Under the pieces are notes generated by a model that searched no databases, had not been told where the DNA came from, and saw nothing but the letters and a program-made list of their open reading frames with translations. From contig CAZFSS010000013.1 of assembly GCA_964521715.1 (NCBI GenBank), positions 1 to 64,000 on the forward strand: a stretch of DNA of 64,000 nucleotides, in the 5' to 3' direction. Positions 25,641-35,278 of the stretch are shown one piece after another; the stretch's first letter is position 1; the number at the start of each line of letters is the position of its first letter. Made by a program: the position numbers and the translations under genes. This stretch comes from DAOVRD01 sp964521715 (GTDB lineage Bacteria > Planctomycetota > Brocadiia > SM23-32).

Positions 25641-27623
25641 ATGCGCATCGGCGTGGCCTATTACCCCGAGCACTGGCCCGAGGACCGCTGGCCGGTGGAC
25701 GCCCGGATGATGCGGGAGACGGGCATTGACGTCGTCCGAGTGGGCGAGTTCGCCTGGTCCCGGCTCGAACCCAGACGAGCCCAGTTCGACATGGCATGGC
25801 TCGAACGGGCCATCGAGGTGCTCGCCAGCGAAGGTCTCAAGGTCATCATCTGCACTCCCACCGCCGCGCCGCCGCCCTGGCTGTTCAACCGCCATCCCAC
25901 CATGGTTCCCCGGGATCCGGAGGGCCGGGACTGGTTCCCCGGCAGCCGGCGCGACATGTGCCTGAACAGCCGTCCCTACCGCAGGTACGTCCGCCGCATC
26001 GTGCGCGAAGTGGCCAAGACGTTCGCGCACAGGCCCGAGGTCTTCGCCTGGCAGATCGACAACGAGCTGGGCTGTCACGCGAGCGGACGCTGCTACTGCG
26101 ACGACTGCGAGCAGGCCTTCCGTGAGTGGCTCATGAGGCGCTACGGGACCATCGGGCGGCTGAACAAGCAGTGGGGGACCGCCTTCTGGAGCCAGGAGTT
26201 CAATGACTGGCATCAGATACCCGCGCCGCGCCGTACGCCGGCCGGCGTCCATCCATCGCTGATGCTCGACTACCAGCGGTTCATCTCAGCCACGGTCCGA
26301 GACTTCGTCCAGGAGCAGCGCGAGCTCATCGAGGAGCAACCAGGCGGCCAGAAGCCCATAACCACGAACTGCCTGGGCCTGGCGACCGACCAGATAGACC
26401 AGTTCTCCCTGGCGCTGCCTCAGGACGTCGCCTCTCTCGACAATTACCCCGTCGACGGGTCCGATCTGGACCACGTCTGCCTTCAGCTTGACATGGCTCG
26501 TTCGGTCAAGGGCGCTCCGTTCTGGATACTGGAGCAACAGGCGGGGGCGACCATGATCCCCGGCAGACGGAGCCAGCCCCGGCCGGGGCAGTTGCGCCTG
26601 TGGTCCTATCAGGCGGCCGCGCGCGGCGCGGAGCTAATCAGCTACTTCCGCTGGCGCACCTGTGCCTTCGCCCAGGAGATGCACTGGTACGGCATGTTGG
26701 AGCCGGACGGCACCACAGGGCGCCGCTACGACGAACTAAAGACAACGATAGCGGAGTTGAAGCAGAAGGCGGAGATGTGGGCGGGGAAGCTGCCCGCTGC
26801 GCCCGTCGGCATCGTCCTCGACTACCATGCCTACTGGGCTCTGCGGGCCGACTCGATGTCGGCGGACCTGGACTACCTGGGCCAGTTCAGGACGTTCTAC
26901 GGCTTACTGCGCCGCGCGGGCCTGCCGGTGGCGATCGTCCGGCCGGGCCAGGACCTGGCGCCCTACAAGGTGGTCGTCGTTCCCATGCCTGTGCTCGGCC
27001 GCGCGGACGACGCGAAAGCGTGGCAGTCCTTCGTGAGCCAGGGGGGGACGCTGCTGGTCACGGCGCCGGCCGGCTACAGAACCGAACAGAACACCTGGCT
27101 GATGGGCCCGCCGCCGGGGCCGCTTGCCGAAGTGCTCGGCGTCGAGGTCGTCGAGCACGACATGCTCAGGGGCGATGCGGGCAACCGCGTGACTCTCGGC
27201 GACGCCGAGTATCGCGTGGGCGGCTTCTGCAGCGTTCTGGAGCTGCGTGGCGCGGAGGCCGTAGCCTCTTACGAAGACGAGTACTACGCGGGCACGCCGG
27301 CCGTGACCAGGAGGGGCCACGGCGCCGGAAGGGCGTACTTCCTGGGAGCGACGGCCGGCCCGGAGCTGTACGGAGGGCTCCTGGAAATGGCGCTCCGCGA
27401 CTCGGGACTCCGACCGCACCCGTGGAGCTCCGAGACGGTTGAAACCATCCCCTTGCAGACCGTCGGGGACGAGCCGCCTCTGACTTTCGTGCTCAACCAC
27501 GGCGCGCAGAGCGCGGACCTGGACCTGGGGGAGGGGACGGCGTATCGCGACCTGCTGACTGGCCGGGAGCACAGCGGGCGGATGCGTCTGGACGGTTACG
27601 GCGTGGTCCTGCTGGCCGGCTGA
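25641..27623 (+). CDS. Beta-galactosidase, glycoside hydrolase family 42
   Basis: The protein has 660 residues. It carries a GH42 TIM barrel (~1-380) with the acid/base Glu142 in QIDNELG and the nucleophile Glu298 in FWILEQQ, a trimerisation domain of glutamine-amidotransferase-like fold (~385-590) and a small C-terminal beta domain. Cys107 and the cluster Cys151/153/156 (CYCDDC) match the zinc site of GH42. No signal peptide, so the enzyme is cytosolic and acts on imported beta-galactosides. It is not in an operon with a transporter here; the sugar ABC genes are 33 kb away. A ribosome site GGAGG lies 7 bases before the ATG. Confidence 0.93.
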   Translation: MRIGVAYYPEHWPEDRWPVDARMMRETGIDVVRVGEFAWSRLEPRRAQFDMAWLERAIEVLASEGLKVIICTPTAAPPPWLFNRHPTMVPRDPEGRDWFPGSRRDMCLNSRPYRRYVRRIVREVAKTFAHRPEVFAWQIDNELGCHASGRCYCDDCEQAFREWLMRRYGTIGRLNKQWGTAFWSQEFNDWHQIPAPRRTPAGVHPSLMLDYQRFISATVRDFVQEQRELIEEQPGGQKPITTNCLGLATDQIDQFSLALPQDVASLDNYPVDGSDLDHVCLQLDMARSVKGAPFWILEQQAGATMIPGRRSQPRPGQLRLWSYQAAARGAELISYFRWRTCAFAQEMHWYGMLEPDGTTGRRYDELKTTIAELKQKAEMWAGKLPAAPVGIVLDYHAYWALRADSMSADLDYLGQFRTFYGLLRRAGLPVAIVRPGQDLAPYKVVVVPMPVLGRADDAKAWQSFVSQGGTLLVTAPAGYRTEQNTWLMGPPPGPLAEVLGVEVVEHDMLRGDAGNRVTLGDAEYRVGGFCSVLELRGAEAVASYEDEYYAGTPAVTRRGHGAGRAYFLGATAGPELYGGLLEMALRDSGLRPHPWSSETVETIPLQTVGDEPPLTFVLNHGAQSADLDLGEGTAYRDLLTGREHSGRMRLDGYGVVLLAG

Positions 27624-27708
27624 GTCCCGCACGGCGCCGAGCCCGCCTTCAGGTTTGCCTGCGCCGCACTCCGGCGGCCCGAGTGCCTCCAACCAGAGCA
27701 TCTTTCGC

Positions 27709-28485
27709 ATGACGATAGCCGACGAGTTCAACAGGCTCATAGGCATCATGCGCAGGCTGCGCAGCGACTGCCCGTGGGATCGCAGCCAGAATCACGATAC
27801 GCTGCGGCCCTACCTGCTGGAAGAAGCTTACGAAGTGCTCCATGCCCTGGACCAGGGCCGTTACGACGAACTGCGGGACGAACTGGGCGACCTGATGCTC
27901 CAGATCGTCTTCCACGCCGAGATCGCGGAAGAGGACGGCCGGTTCACCATCGAGGACGTCCTGCGCGGCATCAACGACAAGCTGGTTCGCCGGCATCCGC
28001 ACGTCTTCGGCGACAAGGAAGCGGAGACGCCCGCCGATGTGGTGCGCCGATGGGAGAGCATCAAGACCGGAGAGGAGCAGAGGCCCTCGTCTCTGGACGG
28101 CGTGCCCGCTGCGTTGCCCGCGCTGCTGCGGGCCGCGCGCGTCCTGAGCAAGATCCGGCAGACGGGCGTTGATCCCTTCGAGGGAATGGACCTGGCAGGG
28201 GCGGCGCGCCGGTGGCTCGAGCGCCTGTCCGGCGCGATGGCCGGCCACGACGAGGCCGGCGCCGAGCATGCAGCCGGCGTGCTGGCGATGGTGATCGGCG
28301 AGATGGCCGCGCGCGCTGGGGCGAGCGCCGAGGACGCGCTGCGCAACGCCGTCGGGCGCCTGAGCGCGGAGTTCCAGCGACACGAAGCACGTCTGCGTGA
28401 GGAGGGACGCAGCCTCACGGCGCTGTCCGGCGAGGAACTCGACCGCGTCGCAGCGCGCCTTCTGGCGGCTTGCGAGGAGGCGTGA
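27709..28485 (+). CDS. mazG: Nucleoside triphosphate pyrophosphohydrolase MazG
   Basis: This enzyme hydrolyses (d)NTPs to NMP and PPi and cleans the nucleotide pool. It has 258 residues with two MazG regions. The first has the metal-binding helices EEAYEVLHAL and ELRDELGDLMLQ. The second (~170-255) is a degenerate copy ending ELDRVAARLLAA. Start chosen at ATG 27709, where homologues begin (DEFNRLIGIMRRLRSDCPW); an upstream TTG would add 18 residues. The next gene begins 1 base after its stop. Confidence 0.92.
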   Translation: MTIADEFNRLIGIMRRLRSDCPWDRSQNHDTLRPYLLEEAYEVLHALDQGRYDELRDELGDLMLQIVFHAEIAEEDGRFTIEDVLRGINDKLVRRHPHVFGDKEAETPADVVRRWESIKTGEEQRPSSLDGVPAALPALLRAARVLSKIRQTGVDPFEGMDLAGAARRWLERLSGAMAGHDEAGAEHAAGVLAMVIGEMAARAGASAEDALRNAVGRLSAEFQRHEARLREEGRSLTALSGEELDRVAARLLAACEEA

Positions 28486-28486
28486 G

Positions 28487-29260
28487 GTGCATGCCATTCT
28501 CCTGGCCGCCGGCTACGGAACGCGGCTCCATCCCCTCACCCGCGACCGCGCGAAGCCCCTTCTTCCCGTGGGCGGGCGGCCGATCATTGACCACCTGATC
28601 GACCGCCTGGAGGCCGCCCCGGAGATCGACCGCATGCTCTTGGTCACCAACGCCCGGTTCGCGGAGGACTTCGAGCGGTGGGCGGCCGCGCGCAGCTTCG
28701 CAAAGCCTCTGAGCGTCTACTGCGACGGGTCCACGTCGAATGAGGACAGGCTGGGAGCCGTGGCCGACATGCAGCTTGCCGTGGAGCGCGGCGGCATAGC
28801 CGGCCAGGAAGCCTACATCCTGGCCACCGACAACCTGCCGCGCTTTGACCTGACGGACATCATCGGGTTCTCCAGAGCCAGGCGCGCCAGCGCCGTGTTC
28901 GGCTGCCGGACGGAAGACCCCGAGGTGCTCGCACGCGTTGGCGTCGCCGAGGTCGACGCGGAGGGACGGGTCACGGGCTTCGAGGAGAAGCCCGAGCATC
29001 CAAGGGGCAACCTGCGCGTGCCGCCTTTCTATGTCTACGCTTCGGAGGCGGTTGCGTCCATCGCGCAGTACCTGGCCGGAGGAGGCAACCCGGACGCGCC
29101 CGGCCACTTCCTGCAATGGCTTGTGCCGCGCCATCCGGTCTACCTTCTCCGACGACCGCAAGGCACGCGCGACATCGGCACGCTGGAGAGCTACCGACAG
29201 GTCTGCGCCGAATTTGAGACGTCGGCGGAAGGGCAGGGGGGCGCTTGCCGTTTCCCTTGA
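28487..29260 (+). CDS. Sugar-1-phosphate nucleotidyltransferase
   Basis: The protein has 257 residues. It opens with the nucleotide-binding signature HAILLAAGYGTRLHPLTRD and KPLLPVGGRP. Further landmarks are ATDNLPRFDL (metal-binding Asp) and FEEKPEHP. The start is the GTG at 28487, with GAGGAGG 7 bases upstream, directly after the mazG stop. The family activates sugar phosphates such as glucose- or mannose-1-phosphate for glycan or osmolyte synthesis; the sugar cannot be told from sequence. RmlA/GlmU-like hexapeptide repeats are absent. Confidence 0.88.
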   Translation: MHAILLAAGYGTRLHPLTRDRAKPLLPVGGRPIIDHLIDRLEAAPEIDRMLLVTNARFAEDFERWAAARSFAKPLSVYCDGSTSNEDRLGAVADMQLAVERGGIAGQEAYILATDNLPRFDLTDIIGFSRARRASAVFGCRTEDPEVLARVGVAEVDAEGRVTGFEEKPEHPRGNLRVPPFYVYASEAVASIAQYLAGGGNPDAPGHFLQWLVPRHPVYLLRRPQGTRDIGTLESYRQVCAEFETSAEGQGGACRFP

Positions 29261-29285
29261 CGGGCACCACGGCTTGAAGTACGCT
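29257..29285 (+). promoter_or_regulatory. Promoter of the aldolase-like gene
   Basis: TTGACG (29257-29262), a 17-base spacer and TACGCT (29280-29285) lie 75 bases before the ATG at 29361 and overlap the stop of the upstream gene. Confidence 0.55.
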
Positions 29286-29360
29286 GAGGGCTCACGGTCG
29301 CATGTCGGAACCTGCCACTCAGCCGTCTGGGCGCTTCTTCTCGTTCTCCCGGAGGTGACG

Positions 29361-30671
29361 ATGCTACGGACCAGCAGGGAATTGAGGGCGGTCCTCGAGG
29401 CGATGTATCCGTTCGATAAGAAGGGCAAGCTTCTGCCCCTGAAGGACAGATGCACCATGCTGGCGTCCAACGCCAATTTCGACCTGGAGATTCAGCTGCG
29501 GGGGTTCACGATGGCGTCCGCCGCCTTCGACGGCAGCCCCCAGATCGTCCAGATCAGCTACACGGCGACGGACCAGACCGGCAGCCACCCCAAGAAGCTC
29601 CCGCCGATCGAGGGGGTCGTGCGGAACACCGCGACCAGGCCCGCGCCCGTCGGCGCACAGAGGGCCCGGCAGATGCTCGACTGGTATACCGAGGACTACG
29701 AGGCCGACCTGGTCTGGATGAGCCTGGACCATTACACTTCGCCCAAGTTCTCGCTCGACAAGTACGCCGAGAAGTGCGGCAGCAGCGGCATGAATGAAGC
29801 GATAGCGCGCGCCCTGCTCGAGGATGCCAGCGAGTGCCTGGGGGTCAAGGCGAACAAGAAGCAGCTCCAGGCGTACCTCAACTACCTGACGGGCGACGAG
29901 TTCGGCAGCTATGCGCGCGACTTCTTCGGCTCAGTTGACCTCAGCAGGCCGGCCTGGGCCATGATCGACACGGGCGATACGCCGGCCGCCGTCAACCTTG
30001 CCAGCACGATGTGGTTCGTTGACACCGTGCGCAACGGCCTCGACGACGAGGAAGTGATCATCGAGGCCGAGTTCTCCGCAACGGGCAGCAGCGGCGAAGA
30101 GGAGGAATACGCCTACTGGCCCGGCCGGGACGCCCCGAAGGGCGCGCCCACAATGACGGAAGATGACCAGGAGAGCTTCCTGAAGCGCATCTGCGCGTTC
30201 GTCCAGAAGACCAACGCGGACGCCATCGCTTACGAAGTCGGCAGCAAGCACGCGGCCAAGGCCGGCGAGGAATTCGCCATCGACGCCGGCAAGCTCAAGG
30301 CCGTTCAGGTCGCGCTGAAGGAGCTGACCGGCCGGCACATAGGCTACGCCGGGCACGGCGGCACGGGCTTCAAGTGGGAAAGCGATCTGATCGGGCCCAT
30401 CTTCAAGCGCAACATCAACACCCAGCACCTCTATGCCGGCACGATGTCCCAGGTCAAGTGGGTCGACAAGTACCGCGCGGCCATCGAGAACAGAGAAAAG
30501 GATGCCATCGGGCGCGGCCGCAAGCTCGCAGAGGTGAACGCCGCCGCCGAGTCCGCCATCGGACTGCTCAAAGAGTGCCAGTGCTGGCAGAAGGGCCCGC
30601 AGTTCCGCCGGATGCTGGCGGGCGTGGAGGAGAAGGCGGCGCAATTCCGCGATTCCGCCGCGAAGGAGTGA
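29361..30671 (+). CDS. Divergent class II (zinc) aldolase-like protein
   Basis: The protein has 436 residues from ATG 29361, with GGAGG 5 bases upstream. Order and spacing of motifs follow class II ketose-bisphosphate aldolases. An N-terminal helix-strand (ASNANFDLEIQLRGF then PQIVQIS) is followed by WMSLDHYTSPKF, where Asp-His fits the catalytic base and a zinc ligand. YEVGSKHAAKAGEEFAID supplies a second His and GYAGHGGTGF a third (normally HGGSG). It is some 100 residues longer than FbaA and has an acidic insert (SSGEEEEYAYW). The true substrate is unknown. It is monocistronic, with its own promoter and a terminator-like hairpin. Confidence 0.62.
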   Translation: MLRTSRELRAVLEAMYPFDKKGKLLPLKDRCTMLASNANFDLEIQLRGFTMASAAFDGSPQIVQISYTATDQTGSHPKKLPPIEGVVRNTATRPAPVGAQRARQMLDWYTEDYEADLVWMSLDHYTSPKFSLDKYAEKCGSSGMNEAIARALLEDASECLGVKANKKQLQAYLNYLTGDEFGSYARDFFGSVDLSRPAWAMIDTGDTPAAVNLASTMWFVDTVRNGLDDEEVIIEAEFSATGSSGEEEEYAYWPGRDAPKGAPTMTEDDQESFLKRICAFVQKTNADAIAYEVGSKHAAKAGEEFAIDAGKLKAVQVALKELTGRHIGYAGHGGTGFKWESDLIGPIFKRNINTQHLYAGTMSQVKWVDKYRAAIENREKDAIGRGRKLAEVNAAAESAIGLLKECQCWQKGPQFRRMLAGVEEKAAQFRDSAAKE

Positions 30672-30713
30672 CGCGGACGGCACGTCCATCCGCAGGCCGT
30701 CCGGAATGCACGA

Positions 30714-30746
30714 GGGGAGCGCCTCAGGGCGTTCCCCGCTTGTTTG
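30714..30746 (+). terminator. Terminator of the aldolase-like gene
   Basis: A 10-base stem GGGGAGCGCC / GGCGTTCCCC (one G-T pair, loop TCAG) at 30714-30737 is followed by a T-rich GCTTGTTTG. Confidence 0.65.
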
Positions 30747-30795
30747 TACCGGGACCGCCCGGAGCAGTCCTTGCATCGCGGCTCTTGGGCCCGCC

Positions 30796-32472
30796 TCAGA
30801 ACTCCATCCGACGGAAGGCCCGCACACCGGCCAGCATGGGGATTATGCAGGCGCAGGCAGAGAGGGCCACGATGAAGGCCATGCCCAGGGCCAGCCATGC
30901 AGCGAAGGCGCGTCCCGCCATCATGCCCGTCGCGTGGGAGTGGAGCAGCACCACGGCCGGAGCCAGCGTGAAAGTGATGAAGCAGATGCTGCACATCAGG
31001 TTCAGCGTACCCCCGAAGCTGCTCACGATTCTGGACGGGTTGTCCGTGCCCATGGTCGGATAGAGCGCGCCGAGTCCCGTCGCCAGGCCATTCAGGCCGC
31101 AGCAGATGCACAGGACCACGACCATGTGGATGCCGAGCGTCCAGAGGGGCAGGCCGAGCAGGACGTCGCTGAGTGCGATCAGGCTCGCGCTGATCGCGAA
31201 GGTGCCAACGGTCGCGAAAAGGAACTTGCCCCACAGGATCAGCGACCGGCGGATCGGCAGCAGGCCCATCACCCATATCCGCCTGCCCTCCAGGCTCAGT
31301 TGAGGGAAGACGAACCGGCTCGTCAGGGTGGCCAACGTCAGGCACGTCGCGCAGAGGTTCAGGACCGAGATGAGGCTGTGCCAGTAGGGCTCCAGGCCCG
31401 TCAGCCTGAACCTGGGCAGGTTCAGGATGTAGAGGCCGAGCAAGCCGAAGAAGAGCAGGAACTGCGACCACTGCGAAGGATCCCGCACGAAGGTCCTCAA
31501 GTCCTTCGCGATCAGTAGGCGCAGCCGCACGGGAAGGAACCACAGCAGGCGCCGCGCGGCGAACTCGCTCAGGCGCGTGCCTCGATACCTGCGCTTGGTC
31601 GATGTGCCCTGCACCCTCTGCCACGTCCACCGGTACAGGCCGTGACTGAGCCGATGGGCGGCCATGCCCAGGAACATCACGTTGGACAGCAACAGCAGCG
31701 TGAGAAAGGCGCCTTCCCCAAGGCCGCCCCCGGCCGTCGCCAGCATGCCGTGACTGACCCACTGGCTCGGCAGTGCCCAGTGCTGGCAGAACGCGATGCG
31801 GTCTATGATGGACCTGATGCCGGCCTCGCTGAAGACGTTCTCAGGACGGTGCCACCACAGGGGGAGAAGCCAGACGCCAAGGCCGGCCACGCCTGCCGCC
31901 GACAGTGCAATCAGAGCTGTCTTCCTGCGGCGGGGCAGAACGGCGACGGTCACGAGGGCGAAGAAAGCCCCCAGCTCCATGGCGAAAACGGTGAACAAAA
32001 GCGCCAGCGCGAGCGCGATGGGGTAGAAGTACCACGGCACCGGGAACACGATGCCGTAGGCCAGGATCATGGGGACGACCAGCGTCACCATCCCCCACGA
32101 GCTGAGCACTATGGACTCGGCGCCGCGGTAGGCGAACGCATTCTCCGCCCGGATTGGCAGCGTGAACAGGAACTGCGTCTCTTCGCTCCGATACAAGGAC
32201 GTGTAGGAGATGATGGCGTTGCTTATGGTCATCATCACCAGCAGCGAAACGAAGAAGAACGCAAACAGGTAGTCCAGCACGATCACCTGGATCGCCTTGA
32301 AGCCGCGCAGAAACATGAAGGCGTCCAGGAACATCCCGAACATCAGCACCCAGAAGAGCACGACCAGGGCGCCGACGACGCACACGCGCAGCTTCGAGCC
32401 CCCAAGGAACTCCGCCGCCGAATACCTGGCCATGCGGAGCCTGACGCAGATCAGCCGGAGCAGTTCTCCCAT
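30796..32472 (-). CDS. ABC-2-type exporter permease
   Basis: The protein has 558 residues and about twelve hydrophobic segments in two halves, with a loop rich in Arg in the middle (KRRYRGTRLSEFAARRLLW). It follows the ATPase gene by 17 bases and the heptosyltransferase, all on the minus strand. The topology fits large ABC-2 permeases that export lipids, glycans or peptides. The link to the heptosyltransferase suggests an envelope substrate; this is inference from order. Confidence 0.82.
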   Translation of the reverse strand: MGELLRLICVRLRMARYSAAEFLGGSKLRVCVVGALVVLFWVLMFGMFLDAFMFLRGFKAIQVIVLDYLFAFFFVSLLVMMTISNAIISYTSLYRSEETQFLFTLPIRAENAFAYRGAESIVLSSWGMVTLVVPMILAYGIVFPVPWYFYPIALALALLFTVFAMELGAFFALVTVAVLPRRRKTALIALSAAGVAGLGVWLLPLWWHRPENVFSEAGIRSIIDRIAFCQHWALPSQWVSHGMLATAGGGLGEGAFLTLLLLSNVMFLGMAAHRLSHGLYRWTWQRVQGTSTKRRYRGTRLSEFAARRLLWFLPVRLRLLIAKDLRTFVRDPSQWSQFLLFFGLLGLYILNLPRFRLTGLEPYWHSLISVLNLCATCLTLATLTSRFVFPQLSLEGRRIWVMGLLPIRRSLILWGKFLFATVGTFAISASLIALSDVLLGLPLWTLGIHMVVVLCICCGLNGLATGLGALYPTMGTDNPSRIVSSFGGTLNLMCSICFITFTLAPAVVLLHSHATGMMAGRAFAAWLALGMAFIVALSACACIIPMLAGVRAFRRMEF

Positions 32473-32489
32473 AAGCCGTCGAACGCCCC

Positions 32490-33212
32490 TCAGCCCTCCT
32501 CAGTGAGTCTGAGGAAGGCGTCCTCAAGACGCCGGTCGGTGCGCGCCGTGGCGCATATTTCGTCCAGGTCCCCGAGCGCGATGATGGAGCCGTCCCTGAT
32601 GATGCCGACTCGGTCGGCGGTCTCTTCCGCCACGGCGAGCGTATGCGTGGACATGAACACGGTGACGCCCGTGCGCGTCAGGTCCCGGAGGACCGCCTTC
32701 AACGTGCGCGTCCCCTTCGGGTCCAGGCCGACCATCGGCTCGTCAACCACCAGCACGCGGGGGTCGTGCAGGAGGGCTGCGCTGACGACGACGCGCTGCT
32801 TCATGCCGTGCGAATAGGTCTGTGCCAGCTCGTCCAGGAATCCGTCCGTCTCGAACAGCCCGGAAAGGCTCGCGATCTTGTCGTCGACCGCCGCGCGGCC
32901 CATGCCGTACATCGCCCCGACGAAGCGCAGGAACTCCCGTCCCGTCAGCTTCTCGTAGAGGAACGGCTGATCCGGCACGTAGCTCAGCAGGGATCTCGCC
33001 TCGATGTAGTCCTTCTGCACGTCGTGCCCGCATAGGATGACGCGCCCCTCCGTCGGTCGCAGCAGGCCGGCCATCAGCTTGATGGTCGTGGTCTTGCCCG
33101 CGCCGTTCGGTCCGACGAAGACGAACAGCTCCCCGGCCGGTATCTCCAGGTTCAGGCGGTTGACCGCGACGGTCTCACCGAAACGTTTGGTCAGGTTCTC
33201 CAGTCTGATCAT
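32490..33212 (-). CDS. ABC exporter ATP-binding protein
   Basis: The protein has 240 residues from ATG 33212 (GGGAG 6 bases upstream), whose ATGA overlaps the stop of the heptosyltransferase gene. Walker A is GPNGAGKTTTIK, the signature is YSHGMKQRV (His in place of the second Gly-type residue), Walker B is RVLVVDEPMVGLDP and the H-loop is STHTLAVAE. It is of the CcmA/DrrA-like branch that powers ABC-2 exporters. It pairs with the permease directly downstream. Confidence 0.93.
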   Translation of the reverse strand: MIRLENLTKRFGETVAVNRLNLEIPAGELFVFVGPNGAGKTTTIKLMAGLLRPTEGRVILCGHDVQKDYIEARSLLSYVPDQPFLYEKLTGREFLRFVGAMYGMGRAAVDDKIASLSGLFETDGFLDELAQTYSHGMKQRVVVSAALLHDPRVLVVDEPMVGLDPKGTRTLKAVLRDLTRTGVTVFMSTHTLAVAEETADRVGIIRDGSIIALGDLDEICATARTDRRLEDAFLRLTEEG

Positions 33213-34279
33213 CCGCCGCTCCCTGGCCCCAGTGCGCGTTGGCACACGTCAAACACCATCTGTGCGGTCATCTCCTCCATGCACCGATGGTCGAGCGGGC
33301 ACGCCTTCCTCTGGCACGGGCCGCAGTCGACGTCCAGGCGGACCACGTGATCGTTTGCATGCTCGCTCGTCGAGTAGCCGGGATGCGTCGGCCCCATCAC
33401 GCAGACGGTCGGCACCTTCAGGGCGACGCCGTAATGGCGCGGCCCGGAATCCGTCGTCACAAGCAGCCTGCTGCGCGCAACGACGCACTTGAGCAGATGC
33501 AAGTCCACGCCGCAGTCCGACAGGTCCACGATCGGAACGGCGGAGCCGGCCATGACGCCGTCGATGGTGCGCTGCTCGTCCGCCCCGCCGATCAGCGCCA
33601 CGTGGCCGCCGTATTCCTCCTGCAGCATCTCCGCCAGCTCGGAGAAGCGTGCCTCGGGCCAGCGCTTGGAAGGTCCGAACCCGGCACCGGGATGCAGCAG
33701 GACGAGGCCGCGATCGGGTTCAACTCCGCACGACAGGAGTATAGCATTCGCGGCTTCCATGTCGGCGTCGTCGAACGGAAGCTCCATCTCCCGGCCCCGA
33801 TCAGTGATCCCCAGCCGCTCGCAGAGCCCCAGGTAGTAGTCAACCATGTACGTCGGCTTGAACCGGCCGTTCTCGGCGGGCCTGGGCACGGCGTCCGTCA
33901 GCAGGAACGACCGCCAATCGCGCGCGTAGCCCACGCGCCGCCCTACGCCGCCGAGCCGGAACATGAGCGCCGAGCTGAAGGAATTCGGCAGCACGAACCC
34001 GAGTTCGTAACTTCCTCTGTGTAGGCGCGCCGCGCAGCGCAGGAACTCGCTGGCCCCGCCGATCATGCCGGGGTGGTAAACGATCGACTCGTCGAACCAG
34101 TTGCCCTTGCGAAGGACGGGCTCGACGCCGTCGCGCACGACTGCGGCGATATGCGCATGGGAGAAATGCGCGCGCAACGCCCTCAGCGCCGGCGTGGCCA
34201 TGACCACGTCGCCCACCCAGTTCGGGATGCGGACGCAGAGGCGTTGGACGCCGTCGCGTGGAACGAAGTCGCTTGCCAT
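33209..34279 (-). CDS. waaF: ADP-heptose:LPS heptosyltransferase, GT9 family
   Basis: The enzyme transfers L-glycero-D-manno-heptose to the lipopolysaccharide inner core at the cytosolic face. It has 356 residues and two Rossmann-like halves. RIPNWVGDVVMATPALRAL marks the N-terminal domain, and LLHPGAGFGPSKRWPEARF and TTDSGPRHYGVALKVPTV the donor site. A Cys-rich C-terminus (CGPCQRKACPLDHRC) may bind a metal, as seen in many WaaF-like proteins. It begins a three-gene operon with an ABC exporter. Whether it is heptosyltransferase I or II is not settled. Confidence 0.88.
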   Translation of the reverse strand: MASDFVPRDGVQRLCVRIPNWVGDVVMATPALRALRAHFSHAHIAAVVRDGVEPVLRKGNWFDESIVYHPGMIGGASEFLRCAARLHRGSYELGFVLPNSFSSALMFRLGGVGRRVGYARDWRSFLLTDAVPRPAENGRFKPTYMVDYYLGLCERLGITDRGREMELPFDDADMEAANAILLSCGVEPDRGLVLLHPGAGFGPSKRWPEARFSELAEMLQEEYGGHVALIGGADEQRTIDGVMAGSAVPIVDLSDCGVDLHLLKCVVARSRLLVTTDSGPRHYGVALKVPTVCVMGPTHPGYSTSEHANDHVVRLDVDCGPCQRKACPLDHRCMEEMTAQMVFDVCQRALGPGSGG

Positions 34280-34321
34280 TCTCCCAAAACCATCCCGTCG
34301 AACTAGTCAGGCCGCGCGCAA

Positions 34322-34350
34322 TTGTGCTGGCAGTCCGGATCACCTATTAT
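34322..34350 (+). promoter_or_regulatory. Promoter of dapB
   Basis: TTGTGC (34322-34327), a 17-base spacer and TATTAT (34345-34350) lie 82 bases before dapB, in the gap between divergent waaF and dapB. Confidence 0.6.
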
Positions 34351-34431
34351 AGCTGGCCGCGCCCATGGAATTCATCCCTCACCCAGCGGGGGAGGGCAGG
34401 GCGCCGGAGTCGCAGGAAAGGAGGCCAGGGC

Positions 34432-35229
34432 ATGAGAATAGCCGTGAACGGTGCCGCCGGCGCGATGGGGAAGCGAGTGATCGCCGTCGCCGTCGAGACG
34501 GAAGACTGCGAAGTGGTTGCGGCGCTGGAAAGCGCCGGCCATCCCGACGTGGGAAAGGACGCCGGCACTGTGGCGGGCGTCGGGCCGCTCGGCGTGGCGA
34601 TCTCGTCTGGGCTTGCCGCGCACGCCGAGGTGCTGGTGGACTTCAGCGCGCCGGCGGCCACGGTCCGCCGTGCCCGGGAGTGCGCCGACGCGGGGATCGC
34701 CATGGTCATCGGCACCACCGGCCTGTCGGCCGAGCAGCGCTCGGAGATCGAGGAGCTGGCGTCTCGGATACCGGTTCTGGCGGCGCCGAACATGTCCGTC
34801 GGCGTGAACCTGCTTTACGACCTCGTCGAGCACGCAGCGCGAGTGCTGGGCCAGGGCTATGACGTCGAGATCATCGAGGCGCACCATCGGCGGAAGAAAG
34901 ACGCCCCCAGCGGGACGGCCATGGAGCTGGCCCGGCGGCTCTGCGCCGCCCTGGGACGGGATCCGGATGCCGCACTGCTGTACGGCCGCCAGGGACAGGT
35001 CGGTCAGCGCACCGCCGAGGAGATCGGCGTGCACGCGGTGCGCGGAGGAGACATCGTGGGCGACCACACCGTCATGTTCGCTGGACCGGGCGAGCGCATC
35101 GAGCTGACGCACCGCGCATCGAGCCGCGAGGTCTTTGCCAGAGGGGCGATCCGGGCTGCCAGGTTCCTGCGGGACCGGGACCCCGGGCTCTACACGATGC
35201 GGGATGCGCTTGCTGCGGGGGCGGAGTGA
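34432..35229 (+). CDS. dapB: 4-hydroxy-tetrahydrodipicolinate reductase
   Basis: The enzyme makes tetrahydrodipicolinate in the lysine/meso-diaminopimelate pathway using NAD(P)H. It has 265 residues: an N-terminal Rossmann fold (VNGAAGAMGKR), a hinge GTTGLS and a catalytic domain with EAHHRRKKDAPSGTA carrying the His-His and Lys residues. Start at ATG 34432, with AAGGAGG 7 bases upstream. It stands alone; no dapA is adjacent. Confidence 0.95.
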   Translation: MRIAVNGAAGAMGKRVIAVAVETEDCEVVAALESAGHPDVGKDAGTVAGVGPLGVAISSGLAAHAEVLVDFSAPAATVRRARECADAGIAMVIGTTGLSAEQRSEIEELASRIPVLAAPNMSVGVNLLYDLVEHAARVLGQGYDVEIIEAHHRRKKDAPSGTAMELARRLCAALGRDPDAALLYGRQGQVGQRTAEEIGVHAVRGGDIVGDHTVMFAGPGERIELTHRASSREVFARGAIRAARFLRDRDPGLYTMRDALAAGAE

Positions 35230-35278
35230 GGGGCCCCACTGCTGGCAACAGGGCAGCGACAGCCGGCGGCATCGGGCG

